Origin: Pollutimonas sp036675275
GTDB lineage: Bacteria > Pseudomonadota > Gammaproteobacteria > Burkholderiales > Burkholderiaceae_B
Assembly (NCBI GenBank): GCA_036675275.1
Contig: JAKFFG010000006.1
Location: 186,001 to 250,000, forward strand
DNA: 64,000 nucleotides
Direction of reading: 5' to 3'
The notes under the pieces are model-generated. The model ran no database searches. It was not told the origin of the DNA and saw only the letters and a program-made list of their open reading frames with translations. The position numbers and the translations under genes are program-made. This document shows, piece after piece, positions 36,242 to 44,463 of this stretch (positions are counted from its first letter, which is position 1; each line of letters opens with the position of its first letter).

Positions 36242-36296
36242 TTACCCTAGCAATTTAGTCGAGAATTAGCTATACTTGAGTTAATTAGTCGGGTAT
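36242..36296 (+). promoter_or_regulatory. Tandem IscR type 1 sites and iscR promoter
   Basis: The 25-base stretch 36272-36296 (starting ATACTTGAGT and ending TAGTCGGGTAT) matches the E. coli type 1 IscR consensus at 23 of 25 positions by my count. A second site 30 bp upstream, 36242-36266 (ending TAGTCGAGAA), matches about 20 of 25. TATACT at 36271-36276 overlaps the second site and is a likely -10 box. The layout resembles the E. coli iscR promoter, where holo-IscR represses its own operon. Confidence 0.8.
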
Positions 36297-36352
36297 GCAG
36301 GCTACCGGCTGATCTCGTCTCTATCAGCATAAGTTCAGGCAAGGAATTCACC

Positions 36353-36862
36353 ATGCGTTTAACGACCAAAGGGCGTTTCGCCGTGACCGCCATGATCGAT
36401 CTGGCATTGCGGCAGCAAAGCGGTCCGGTCACACTGGCCGGGATCAGTGACCGTCAAAATATATCGCTGTCATATCTTGAGCAACTCTTCGGAAAACTGC
36501 GCCGCCACGAATTGGTTGAAAGCATGCGTGGGCCGGGCGGTGGTTATTCCCTGGCGCGGCTAGCACGCAATATCACGGTCGCCGACGTCATTTTCGCGGT
36601 GGACGAGCCACTGGACGCCACTAGCTGCGGTGGAAAGGAAGACTGCAATGTTGGCCGCAACGGCAATAGCGGCAAATGCATGACGCACGAACTATGGTCT
36701 ACATTGAATCGTAAAATGATAGATTATCTGGATTCGGTTTCCTTGCAAGACCTGGTCGATCAGCAGCGCATGCGTCTGCTGCAGGAAGCAAGCAAAGAGC
36801 AGAAAGCCATACGCCTCGACCGGTCGGCAAACATATCCATAAAGTCCGTAGCGTCCGCATAA
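36353..36862 (+). CDS. iscR: IscR, Fe-S cluster-sensing Rrf2-type regulator
   Basis: Rrf2-family repressor of the isc operon that senses [2Fe-2S] cluster supply; 169 residues. The winged helix is RLTTKGRFAVTAMIDLAL to GPGGGYSLAR. The ligand cysteines are Cys92, Cys98 and Cys109 with His112 (CMTH). In E. coli the third is Cys104 and the His is 107, so here the loop between the second and third Cys is five residues longer (NVGRNGNSGK). It is followed after 20 bp by iscS and preceded by tandem IscR sites. Confidence 0.95.
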   Translation: MRLTTKGRFAVTAMIDLALRQQSGPVTLAGISDRQNISLSYLEQLFGKLRRHELVESMRGPGGGYSLARLARNITVADVIFAVDEPLDATSCGGKEDCNVGRNGNSGKCMTHELWSTLNRKMIDYLDSVSLQDLVDQQRMRLLQEASKEQKAIRLDRSANISIKSVASA

Positions 36863-36882
36863 AAGTCCAGGAGCTTTTTTCA

Positions 36883-38094
36883 ATGTCATCACGCCCCGTT
36901 TATTTCGATTACTCCGCAACTACACCCGTGGATCCGCGGGTGGTCGAGAAAATGATACCTTGGCTGTACGAGAACTTCGGAAATCCGGCATCTCGCAGTC
37001 ATGCTTATGGGTGGGATGCGGAAGAAGCGGTCGAGCTTGCACGCGCCCAGGTAGCCGAGCTGGTCAACGCCGACCCTCGGGAAATTGTCTGGACGTCCGG
37101 CGCAACCGAGTCGAACAACCTGGCATTAAAGGGGGCCGCTGCTCCTTATTCCGGTCGGGGCAAGCATATTGTCACGCTGAAAACCGAGCACAAGGCTGTA
37201 CTGGACACCTGCCGCGAACTTGAACGGCAAGGCTACGAAGTCACTTATCTTCCGGTTGCCGCTAACGGCCTGGTCGATCTCGATCAGTTCAAGGCGGCAT
37301 TGCGGCCCGATACCATCCTGGCCTCGGTCATGTTCGTCAATAATGAAATTGGCGTTGTGCAAGACATCGCGGCCATTGGCGAAATATGCCGCGAGAAAGG
37401 CATAGTTTTTCATGTCGATGCGGCCCAGGCCACGGGTAAAGTCGTCATCGACCTCCAGTCGCTGAAGGTAGACTTGATGTCGTTTTCGGCGCACAAAACC
37501 TATGGTCCCAAAGGGGTCGGCGCCTTGTACGTCAGCCGCAAGCCCCGTATCCGGCTGGAAGCGCAAATGCATGGCGGCGGCCACGAACGGGGCTTTCGCT
37601 CGGGTACCCTGGCGCCTCATCAAATCGTCGGCATGGGAGAGGCCTTCCACCTGGCGGGGCTGGAAATGCAGAGCGAGAACGAACGCATCCGGATCATGCG
37701 CGATCGTCTTTGGGAAGGGCTGTCCAGAATACCCGACGTCTATCTGAATGGCGACGTCACACAACGGGTGGCGCACAACCTGAACGTCAGCTTCAACTAC
37801 ATCGAGGGCGAGTCGCTGATCATGGCGCTGAAAGAGCTTGCCGTCTCCAGCGGGTCGGCTTGCACCTCGGCAAGTCTGGAACCCTCTTATGTGCTGCGTG
37901 CGCTGGGGCGTAACGACGAACTCGCCCACAGCTCGATCCGGTTTACGCTGGGGCGGTATACGACTCCTGCCGATGTCGATTTTGCCATCGATTTGCTCAC
38001 AAGCCGTGTTGCAAGGCTGCGCGATATGTCGCCGTTGTGGGAAATGGCCCAAGAGGGCATAGACCTCGATTCAGTCCAGTGGGCTGCACATTAA
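36883..38094 (+). CDS. iscS: Cysteine desulfurase IscS
   Basis: PLP enzyme that takes sulfur from cysteine for Fe-S clusters and tRNA thiolation; 403 residues. The PLP lysine is Lys205 in FSAHKTYGPKG. The persulfide cysteine is Cys327 in SGSACTSASLEPSYVLRALG. The C-terminal IscU-binding end (DLDSVQWAAH) keeps the family pattern. It is 17 bp from iscU. Confidence 0.97.
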   Translation: MSSRPVYFDYSATTPVDPRVVEKMIPWLYENFGNPASRSHAYGWDAEEAVELARAQVAELVNADPREIVWTSGATESNNLALKGAAAPYSGRGKHIVTLKTEHKAVLDTCRELERQGYEVTYLPVAANGLVDLDQFKAALRPDTILASVMFVNNEIGVVQDIAAIGEICREKGIVFHVDAAQATGKVVIDLQSLKVDLMSFSAHKTYGPKGVGALYVSRKPRIRLEAQMHGGGHERGFRSGTLAPHQIVGMGEAFHLAGLEMQSENERIRIMRDRLWEGLSRIPDVYLNGDVTQRVAHNLNVSFNYIEGESLIMALKELAVSSGSACTSASLEPSYVLRALGRNDELAHSSIRFTLGRYTTPADVDFAIDLLTSRVARLRDMSPLWEMAQEGIDLDSVQWAAH

Positions 38095-38111
38095 ACAAGG
38101 ACCAGCTCACC

Positions 38112-38495
38112 ATGGCATATAGCGATAAAGTGCTCGATCACTACGAGAACCCTCGTAATGTCGGTGCGTTCGACAAGACCGATATCAGGGTGGGTACCGG
38201 CATGGTCGGTGCTCCCGCCGATGGCGAAGTAATGAAGCTGCAAATCAAGGTCAGCGAATCGGGTATCATTGAAGATGCACGCTTCAAAACGTATGGTTGC
38301 GGTTCAGCAATTGCCTCGAGCTCGCTCGTTACAGAGTGGGTCAAGGGGAAGACACTGGATCAAGCAATGGAAATCCGCAATACGCACATTGCCCAGGAAC
38401 TTGCTTTACCGCCCGTAAAGATTCACTGTTCCATCCTCGCCGAAGATGCCATCAAGGCGGCGGTCAGGAACTACAAGGAAAAGCACCAGGACTAA
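38112..38495 (+). CDS. iscU: Fe-S scaffold protein IscU with altered ligand residues
   Basis: Scaffold on which IscS builds clusters; 127 residues, close to E. coli IscU over its whole length. The second and third ligand cysteines are present (Cys63 in TYGCGSA; Cys106 with His105 in KIHCSIL), and so is the HscA-binding motif LPPVK at 99-103. The first ligand region, normally GAPACGDVMKLQ, reads GAPADGEVMKLQ: residue 37 is Asp instead of Cys (codon GAT at 38220-38222) and residue 39 is Glu instead of Asp (GAA at 38226-38228). Cys37 is invariant in the family to my knowledge. The rest of the protein is not degenerate. Confidence 0.93.
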   Translation: MAYSDKVLDHYENPRNVGAFDKTDIRVGTGMVGAPADGEVMKLQIKVSESGIIEDARFKTYGCGSAIASSSLVTEWVKGKTLDQAMEIRNTHIAQELALPPVKIHCSILAEDAIKAAVRNYKEKHQD

Positions 38496-38497
38496 TC

Positions 38498-38821
38498 ATG
38501 GGAATTACGCTTACACAACAAGCGGCTGACCATATCAGCCGGTATATCGAGAAACGTGGCAAGGGGCTGGGCTTGCGCCTGGGCGTTCGTACGACAGGGT
38601 GTTCAGGCATGGCCTACAAGCTCGAATACGTCGACGAACCCGCCGCCGGAGACCAGGTCGTTGAGCAGTTCGGCGTCAAGGTCTTTATCGACCCGAAAAG
38701 CTTGCCGTTTCTGGAAGGAACGCAGCTGGACTACGGTCGCGAAGGCCTCAACGAAGGCTTCAGGTTTTCCAATCCGAACGAAAAGGCCACTTGCGGTTGC
38801 GGCGAGTCCTTCACGGTTTGA
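38498..38821 (+). CDS. iscA: Fe-S assembly protein IscA
   Basis: A-type carrier that delivers clusters or iron, 107 residues. The three ligand cysteines are Cys35 (TTGCSGMAYKLEY), Cys99 and Cys101 (CGCGESF), as in E. coli. The start is 2 bp after the iscU stop. It is the last recognisable isc gene here: hscB, hscA, fdx and iscX, which follow in many beta- and gamma-proteobacteria, are not in the next 5 kb. Confidence 0.95.
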   Translation: MGITLTQQAADHISRYIEKRGKGLGLRLGVRTTGCSGMAYKLEYVDEPAAGDQVVEQFGVKVFIDPKSLPFLEGTQLDYGREGLNEGFRFSNPNEKATCGCGESFTV

Positions 38822-38921
38822 CGGGCTGGGTCGGACGTATGATCCATTAAAGTAGTCTCGTCATATTCAGTAGGCCTGGCTCGGGTATAGTGATTGAACC
38901 TATCAATTTTCTGTCTCGAGC

Positions 38922-39803
38922 ATGGCTAACACTACTTTACGCTTCGGATTGGCGGCAAATCGCCTACACCACGAAACTTACGGCGCCGCAATCTTTGAAT
39001 GGCTGGAACGCTCAGCTGCCGGCATACGCCAGCTTGGCATCGAACTGCACACCGTAGGGCGTACTTTCGATGCCATTCAGCGCTCCGATCTGCTGGAGGC
39101 CTATCCGGGCCTGATCCGCTATCCATACGGCCGCGAGGGCGGTCTCATGAAGCTGGTGGCCCGGGTTACCGAGGGTCGCGACGGCGCGGCGCCCTTTGAC
39201 GGCGCTTTTTATCTTATCGATCCGGTCGATCCATCCTCCATTTTTCCTGAAGCCTTGGCGTTGAAGCGTCAATGCATTACGCATGGCCGTCCCTTCGTCT
39301 CGACGCTCATGGGCGCCATCGAATGGATTGAAGTCGAGCGCCTTTCGGCGGGATTCGAACCCGATTCCGCCTTGCAGGCCATGTTCGACTTTCCCAACCA
39401 GACACTGGCCATGATTGCCCACGATGCCTTGAAGGATCAGATGGTGCAGTTCGCCAGTGCGCACTTCGACCTGCTGTCCCGTTTTGCCAAGCGCGTGGGC
39501 ACCGGGACCACCAGTTCGCGTCTTAATGAGCTGGCATGGTCCAGGGGCTGGCCCAGTGGGAAGCCATGGGTGCAGGCGTACTTGAGCGGCCCGTTGGGCG
39601 GCGACGCGCAGATTGCCGAGCTGGTGCTCGAACGTCGCTGCCAGCGCGTCATTTTCTTTGAAGATCCGCATGTGGCGCGTCAGCACGAGGCCGATATCCA
39701 GTTGCTGGAGCGGGCAGTGCGCGTGGTTACCGACAAGGCCAGTTGTATTGCCTCGCCGGCTGTCGCCCACAAGTGGGCGACAGCCATGACGCGTCTTGTT
39801 TGA
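38922..39803 (+). CDS. Methylglyoxal synthase-like protein with two tandem domains
   Basis: A 293-residue protein. Residues 160-293 match methylglyoxal synthase, which turns dihydroxyacetone phosphate into methylglyoxal: IAHD (His167, Asp168), GTGTT at 193-197, GPLGGD (Asp228), FFEDP (Asp248), and QHEAD (His255, Asp258). Asp228, Asp248, His255 and Asp258 keep exactly the spacing of E. coli MgsA Asp71, Asp91, His98 and Asp101. Residues 5-137 look like a second copy in the same order (FGLAANRL, TVGRTF, YPYGREGG, YLIDPVDP), but lack the His, the GGD and the second His, so this half is probably not catalytic. It begins 100 bp after iscA. Activity is plausible but unproven. Confidence 0.75.
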   Translation: MANTTLRFGLAANRLHHETYGAAIFEWLERSAAGIRQLGIELHTVGRTFDAIQRSDLLEAYPGLIRYPYGREGGLMKLVARVTEGRDGAAPFDGAFYLIDPVDPSSIFPEALALKRQCITHGRPFVSTLMGAIEWIEVERLSAGFEPDSALQAMFDFPNQTLAMIAHDALKDQMVQFASAHFDLLSRFAKRVGTGTTSSRLNELAWSRGWPSGKPWVQAYLSGPLGGDAQIAELVLERRCQRVIFFEDPHVARQHEADIQLLERAVRVVTDKASCIASPAVAHKWATAMTRLV

Positions 39804-39863
39804 AGCTCGCGCCGCGACGCACGCCTGATTTCGCAGGCGGCTTCCGGTTACACCGAAAATGCG

Positions 39864-41384
39864 CTAGTCTTCCTTGCGCAGATGCGGGAAAAGAATGACG
39901 TCGCGGATACTGGCGCTGTCGGTCAGCAGCATGACCAGGCGGTCGATGCCTATGCCGCAGCCGCCTGTGGGAGGCATGCCGTATTCCAGCGCGCGGATGT
40001 AGTCGGCATCGTAGAACATGGCTTCCTCGTCGCCGGCGTCTTTCGCTTCCACCTGCGCCAGGAAGCGCGCGGCCTGGTCTTCGGGATCATTCAACTCTGA
40101 AAAACCGTTGGCGATTTCGCGCCCGGTCATGAAAAGCTCGAAGCGCTCGGTAATGCCTTCCTGTGTGTCGGACGCCCGGGCAAGAGGTGACACCTCGACC
40201 GGGTAGTCGATGATGTAGGTCGGATTCCACAGCTTGGCTTCGGCCGTCTCTTCGAACAAGGCCAATTGCAGGGCGCCAATGCCGGCACGAGCAATTACGG
40301 GGCCGTTGACATCGGCTCCTACGCGTTTGAGCTCAGTGCGCAAGAAGCTTTCGTCGCGCAATTGTGCTTCGGTATAACCCGGTGCGTACTTCAGGATGGC
40401 CTGGACGATGGTCAAACGATCGAACGGCTGAGTGAGGTCCACCGTCTTTTCCTGATAAGTCAGCACCGCGCTGCCTGTGGCGGCGATGGCCGCTTCGCGT
40501 ATCAGTGATTCGGTGAAGTCCATGAGCCAGCGGTAATCGGTGTAGGCCGCATAAAACTCCATCATGGTGAATTCAGGATTATGGCGAGGGCTGACACCTT
40601 CGTTGCGGAAGTTTCGGTTGACTTCGAATACGCGATCGAAGCCGCCCACGACCAGGCGCTTCAGGTAAAGCTCCGGCGCGATGCGCAGGTACATCTCCAT
40701 GTCGAGGGCATTGTGATGCGTGACGAACGGCTTGGCGGCCGCGCCTCCGGGTATGGGGTGCAGCATGGGCGTTTCGACTTCCAGAAAGCCCGCATTGAGC
40801 ATGAACTGGCGGATACTGCCCATAGCCTTGCTGCGCGCGACAAAGGTGCGGCGCGTTTCTTCCGTCATGATCAGGTCGACATAGCGCTGGCGATAACGCA
40901 ATTCCTGGTCGGCCACTCCGTGGAACTTGTCGGGCAAGGGGCGTAGCGACTTGCTGAGCAGCCGCACGGCCGTCGCGTGCACGGACAGTTCGCCCTTGTT
41001 CGTCTTGAATACGGTGCCTTCTATGCCAAGAATGTCGCCGATATCCCAGGTCTTGAACTGGGCGTAAACGTCTTCGCCGACAGTATTTCTGTCCAGGAAT
41101 ATCTGGATACGCCCGGTACTGTCCTGCAGGGTGGCGAAGCTGGCCTTGCCCATGACGCGTTTGAGCATCATGCGCCCGGCCACCGCCACATGCTTGGCGA
41201 TCTCTGCCAGTGCCTCTTTCTCGAGATCGTCGTAATCGGAATGCAGCGCCGCTGCGCTACTGTCGGGTCGGAAGTCGTTGGGATAGGCTACGCCGCAAGC
41301 GCGCAATTTTGCCAGTTTGCCGCGGCGTTCCGCGATCAGGTGATTCTCGTCGATGGCAAGTGGGGATGGCGTAGGTTCGTTCAT
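39864..41384 (-). CDS. lysS: Lysyl-tRNA synthetase, class II
   Basis: Charges tRNA-Lys; 506 residues. The N-terminal OB fold is at about residues 60-170 (KRVMGKASFATLQDSTGRIQ). Class II motif 2 is FRNEGVSPRHNPEFTMMEFY and motif 3 is GCGIGIDRLVMLL near the end. The start is MNEPTPSPLA at 41384; a longer reading through the upstream SDR gene has no support. It is 11 bp after the SDR stop and third in prfB-SDR-lysS. Confidence 0.97.
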   Translation of the reverse strand: MNEPTPSPLAIDENHLIAERRGKLAKLRACGVAYPNDFRPDSSAAALHSDYDDLEKEALAEIAKHVAVAGRMMLKRVMGKASFATLQDSTGRIQIFLDRNTVGEDVYAQFKTWDIGDILGIEGTVFKTNKGELSVHATAVRLLSKSLRPLPDKFHGVADQELRYRQRYVDLIMTEETRRTFVARSKAMGSIRQFMLNAGFLEVETPMLHPIPGGAAAKPFVTHHNALDMEMYLRIAPELYLKRLVVGGFDRVFEVNRNFRNEGVSPRHNPEFTMMEFYAAYTDYRWLMDFTESLIREAAIAATGSAVLTYQEKTVDLTQPFDRLTIVQAILKYAPGYTEAQLRDESFLRTELKRVGADVNGPVIARAGIGALQLALFEETAEAKLWNPTYIIDYPVEVSPLARASDTQEGITERFELFMTGREIANGFSELNDPEDQAARFLAQVEAKDAGDEEAMFYDADYIRALEYGMPPTGGCGIGIDRLVMLLTDSASIRDVILFPHLRKED

Positions 41385-41395
41385 TATGTATGGTT

Positions 41396-42151
41396 TCAAG
41401 CGTGATTTCGGATATCGTCGAGCACGGTGGTGCCGAAGCTGTCGTCTGCCAGGTACCGCAGGATTTTTTCGGCTACGGCAGCAGGGGATGACAGCTGACC
41501 TTGCTCGTGCATCTGGGTGAAGCGTTCCACATTGGGAAACTGGCTGGCGTCGCTGCTTCGTATTTTCTCTTGCATCCCGGTGTCGACGACGCCGGGTGCG
41601 AGGGAGGCAACCCGCAGGCCGTGATTTTCGGCGTTCAGCACCTGCGTGTAGTGGTCCAATGCCGCTTTCGTCGCGCAGTATACGCCCCAGCCGGGCATGG
41701 GATTGCGGCCCGCGCCTGACGATATATTGAGTATGCGGCGGTCCGCTGTGGCCGGCGTGGCCCCAAGAAAGGCCGCAATCAACACAATGACGCTTGTTAC
41801 GTTCAGGTCGAATGCGCGCGCAACAGCCCGGGCATCGGTAAGGTCGTGCGCCTGACTGATGGGTTCGACCGTGCCGGCGTTGTTGATCAGCAGGTAGCGT
41901 TGCGCCTGCTGCGGGAGGCCGGCCATGACCGTCTGGGCGCAAGCCTGTGCGGCAGCCGGGTCCGACAAGTCGGCCTGGACCTGCTGCAGCATGGCGCCGC
42001 AGGCGGCGGCTTGCCGGCCGAGTTCGGCGTTATCGTTCCGGGCAATACTGACCAGATGTGTGCCCGGCTTCAGCAGGCCCTGGGCCAATGCGTGGCCCAG
42101 GCCGCGGGAGGCGCCGGTAACAATGGCGACGGTGGATGCTTCCATGTTCAT
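41396..42151 (-). CDS. SDR-family oxidoreductase between prfB and lysS
   Basis: Short-chain dehydrogenase, 251 residues. Cofactor motif TGASRGLG near residue 13, NNAG near 90, ISSGAG with the catalytic Ser and VYCATKAA with Tyr and Lys. The pattern (short C-terminal end, AENHGLRVASLAPGVVDTGM) resembles sepiapterin reductase or benzil reductase-like SDRs. The ATG at 42151 shares ATGA with the prfB stop. The physiological substrate is unknown, and its place in a translation operon tells nothing clear about it. Confidence 0.87.
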   Translation of the reverse strand: MNMEASTVAIVTGASRGLGHALAQGLLKPGTHLVSIARNDNAELGRQAAACGAMLQQVQADLSDPAAAQACAQTVMAGLPQQAQRYLLINNAGTVEPISQAHDLTDARAVARAFDLNVTSVIVLIAAFLGATPATADRRILNISSGAGRNPMPGWGVYCATKAALDHYTQVLNAENHGLRVASLAPGVVDTGMQEKIRSSDASQFPNVERFTQMHEQGQLSSPAAVAEKILRYLADDSFGTTVLDDIRNHA

Positions 42152-43252
42152 ACCCCTTGTTTGAGGCTGGCTTGGATGAAAGGGTCCAGATCGCCGTCCA
42201 GCACTTTCTGGGTATTGGATATCTCTACGTTGGTGCGCAGGTCTTTGATGCGGCTCTGGTCGAGCACATAGGACCGGATCTGGTGGCCCCAGCCGACGTC
42301 GGTCTTGGAGTCTTCCATTTTCTGCTGCTCGGCCATACGGTTGCGCATTTCGAGTTCGTACAAACGCGACTTGAGCATTTGCATGGCCTCGGCACGGTTA
42401 CGATGCTGCGATCTGTCGTTCTGACATTGCACGACGATACCGGTAGGCATGTGGGTCAGGCGGACTGCCGAGTCGGTCTTGTTGATGTGCTGGCCCCCGG
42501 CGCCGCTGGCGCGGTAGGTATCCACGCGCAAGTCGGCCGGGTTCACTTCGATCTCGACGGAGTCGTCCACTTCGGGGTAGACGAACACACTGGCAAAAGA
42601 AGTGTGGCGGCCATTTGCTGAATCGAAGGGACTCTTGCGCACCAGGCGGTGTACGCCGGTTTCAGTGCGCAGAAAGCCAAAGGCGTAGTCGCCCGTGATC
42701 TTGATGGTGGCCGATTTGATGCCCGCTACTTCACCGTCGGACTCTTCAAGCACTTCGGCCTTGAAATCCTTGCGTTCGCAATAACGCAGGTATTGACGCA
42801 GCAGTATGGAAGCCCAGTCTTGCGCTTCGGTGCCGCCGGCGCCGGCCTGGATGTCCATGAAACAGTTCAGCGGGTCGGCGGGATTCGAGAACATGCGCCG
42901 GAATTCGAGGTCTTCAAGCCGCATCCCAAGTGCTTCGATATCGTTCTCGATGGCCAGCAGTGTTGCCTCGTCATCGTCTTCGGCAGCCATGTCGAACAGC
43001 TCTTGAGCGTCGGTCAGGCCAATGCCGATTTCCGTGAGGGTATGGACTGTGTTTTCCAGGCTTTTCTTTTCGCGGCCCAGCTCTTGCGCGTGCTTCGGGT
43101 CATTCCAGACTTCCGCGCTTTCGAGTTCGGCGTTTACGACTTGCAGGCGTTCAGACTTGGCATCGTAGTCAAAGATACCTCCGTAGCGCCAGCTGGCGGT
43201 CCGCGTAGTCTTGCAGGCGGGCGGCGAGTTGGTTTTGACGTTCGGCTTCCAT
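42148..43252 (-). CDS. prfB: Peptide chain release factor 2 (programmed +1 frameshift)
   Basis: Release factor for UGA and UAA stops; 367 residues after frameshifting. The first 27 codons (MEAERQNQLA to LRRYL) end in an in-frame TGA at 43171-43169. The rest, from 43170, is read in the +1 frame (DYDAKSERLQ onward, 340 residues). The SPF anticodon-like motif is in RKSPFDSANGRHTSF and the catalytic GGQ in GAGGQHINKTDSAVR. Reading only one frame would miss the N-terminus. The stop overlaps the SDR start. Confidence 0.97.
43169..43182 (-). other. RF2 autoregulatory +1 frameshift site
   Basis: On the minus strand GGAGGT ATCTTTGAC holds a Shine-Dalgarno-like GGAGGT (43182-43177) three bases before CTT-TGA (43174-43169), followed by C. 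This is the classical RF2 slip site: low RF2 lets the ribosome slip by one base at CTT. Confidence 0.96.
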
Positions 43253-43365
43253 AACTTTTCCTGAATGTGTTGAACTTGCGGTGACGCAAGTGAGGGTGAA
43301 CCGAATATTTTACCTTGTGCGAGGCGTAGAATGCGGCTTATCGCCAAGAACAGGCCGAATTACGC

Positions 43366-44463
43366 ATGAAAACAATAGATTCTCCAATAACGTCCGGGCA
43401 TACAACCTTGTCTGGCCCAGCGCCGGAAAGCCATGGCAGGATACGGGCCGCGCTGCTTGGCATGTCGCCCGCAAACTTCGGTATGGTCATGGCGACCGGT
43501 ATCGTGTCCTTGGCCGCCTATGCCTTGGGCTATGCCTCGGTCGCTACCTGGATGCTCTGGCTAAACACGGGCTTGTACGGCATTTTGTGGGTATTGACGG
43601 TCATGCGCGCCGTTCTGTATCCGCGCGCCGTTTTGGGCGACCTGCTGGACCACCTCCGGGCGCCTGGTTTCTTCACGACGGTCGCGGCCACCTCCATTCT
43701 GGCCTGCCAATTCATGGTGCTGGCCCACGATACCCGTGTCGGGCTGGTTCTGTGGGCCATTGCCGTGTTCCTGTGGTTTGTCTTTACCTATTGGATATTC
43801 ACCGCGCTGACGGTCAAGCGCGACAAGCCCGCGCTCGACCGTGGCATAAACGGCGGCTGGCTGTTGGCGGTGGTGGCGACGCAATCGATAGCGGTCAGCA
43901 GCGCTCTGCTCGCCGCGGTCAGCGCCCAGCCTTATCGGCTTGAGCTCAATTTTCTGGCCTTGTCCATGTGGCTTTGGGGCGGCATGCTTTATATATGGAT
44001 GATGTCGCTGATCTTCTATCGCTATACCTACTTCCGGCTGGCGCCGGACGATCTTACGCCGCCGTACTGGATAAATATGGGCGCCATGGCAATTTCGACG
44101 CTGGCAGGATCATTGCTGGTGGCGAACTCGGCCGATGCGCCGTATCTGATTTCCCTGCTGCCGTTCCTGAAGGGTTTCACCATTTTCTACTGGGCTACAG
44201 GTACCTGGTGGATACCCATGCTGCTGATACTGGGCGTGTGGCGCTACGTTTATAGGCGCTTTCCCCTGCGCTATGACCCGCTGTACTGGGGGGCGGTATT
44301 TCCATTGGGCATGTATGCCGCCAGTACGTGGCAGCTCAATGCCGCCATGGGGTTCGATTTCCTGAACGCCGTGCCCACACTGTTCTTCTTTGTCGCGGTA
44401 TTCGCGTGGAGCCTGGCGTTTATTGGGATGCTGCGGCGTGTTTCCAGAGTGCTTATTCCTTGA
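43366..44463 (+). CDS. TehA/SLAC1-family (TDT) membrane transporter
   Basis: Integral membrane protein of 365 residues with about ten hydrophobic helices, matching the tellurite-resistance/dicarboxylate transporter family (MSPANFGMVMATGIVSLAAY near residue 33; LALSMWLWGGMLYIWMM near 200). Homologues carry anions such as chloride, nitrate, C4-dicarboxylates or sulfite. The substrate is not readable here. It has a 113 bp gap to the divergent prfB, and its 3' end overlaps the convergent permease gene by 11 bases. Confidence 0.8.
   Translation: MKTIDSPITSGHTTLSGPAPESHGRIRAALLGMSPANFGMVMATGIVSLAAYALGYASVATWMLWLNTGLYGILWVLTVMRAVLYPRAVLGDLLDHLRAPGFFTTVAATSILACQFMVLAHDTRVGLVLWAIAVFLWFVFTYWIFTALTVKRDKPALDRGINGGWLLAVVATQSIAVSSALLAAVSAQPYRLELNFLALSMWLWGGMLYIWMMSLIFYRYTYFRLAPDDLTPPYWINMGAMAISTLAGSLLVANSADAPYLISLLPFLKGFTIFYWATGTWWIPMLLILGVWRYVYRRFPLRYDPLYWGAVFPLGMYAASTWQLNAAMGFDFLNAVPTLFFFVAVFAWSLAFIGMLRRVSRVLIP

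Noticed and set aside
39822..39839. Inverted repeat CGCCTG / CAGGCG between the MGS-like gene and lysS
   Set aside because: Only 6 bp, with no U-tract on either strand; not enough to call a terminator.
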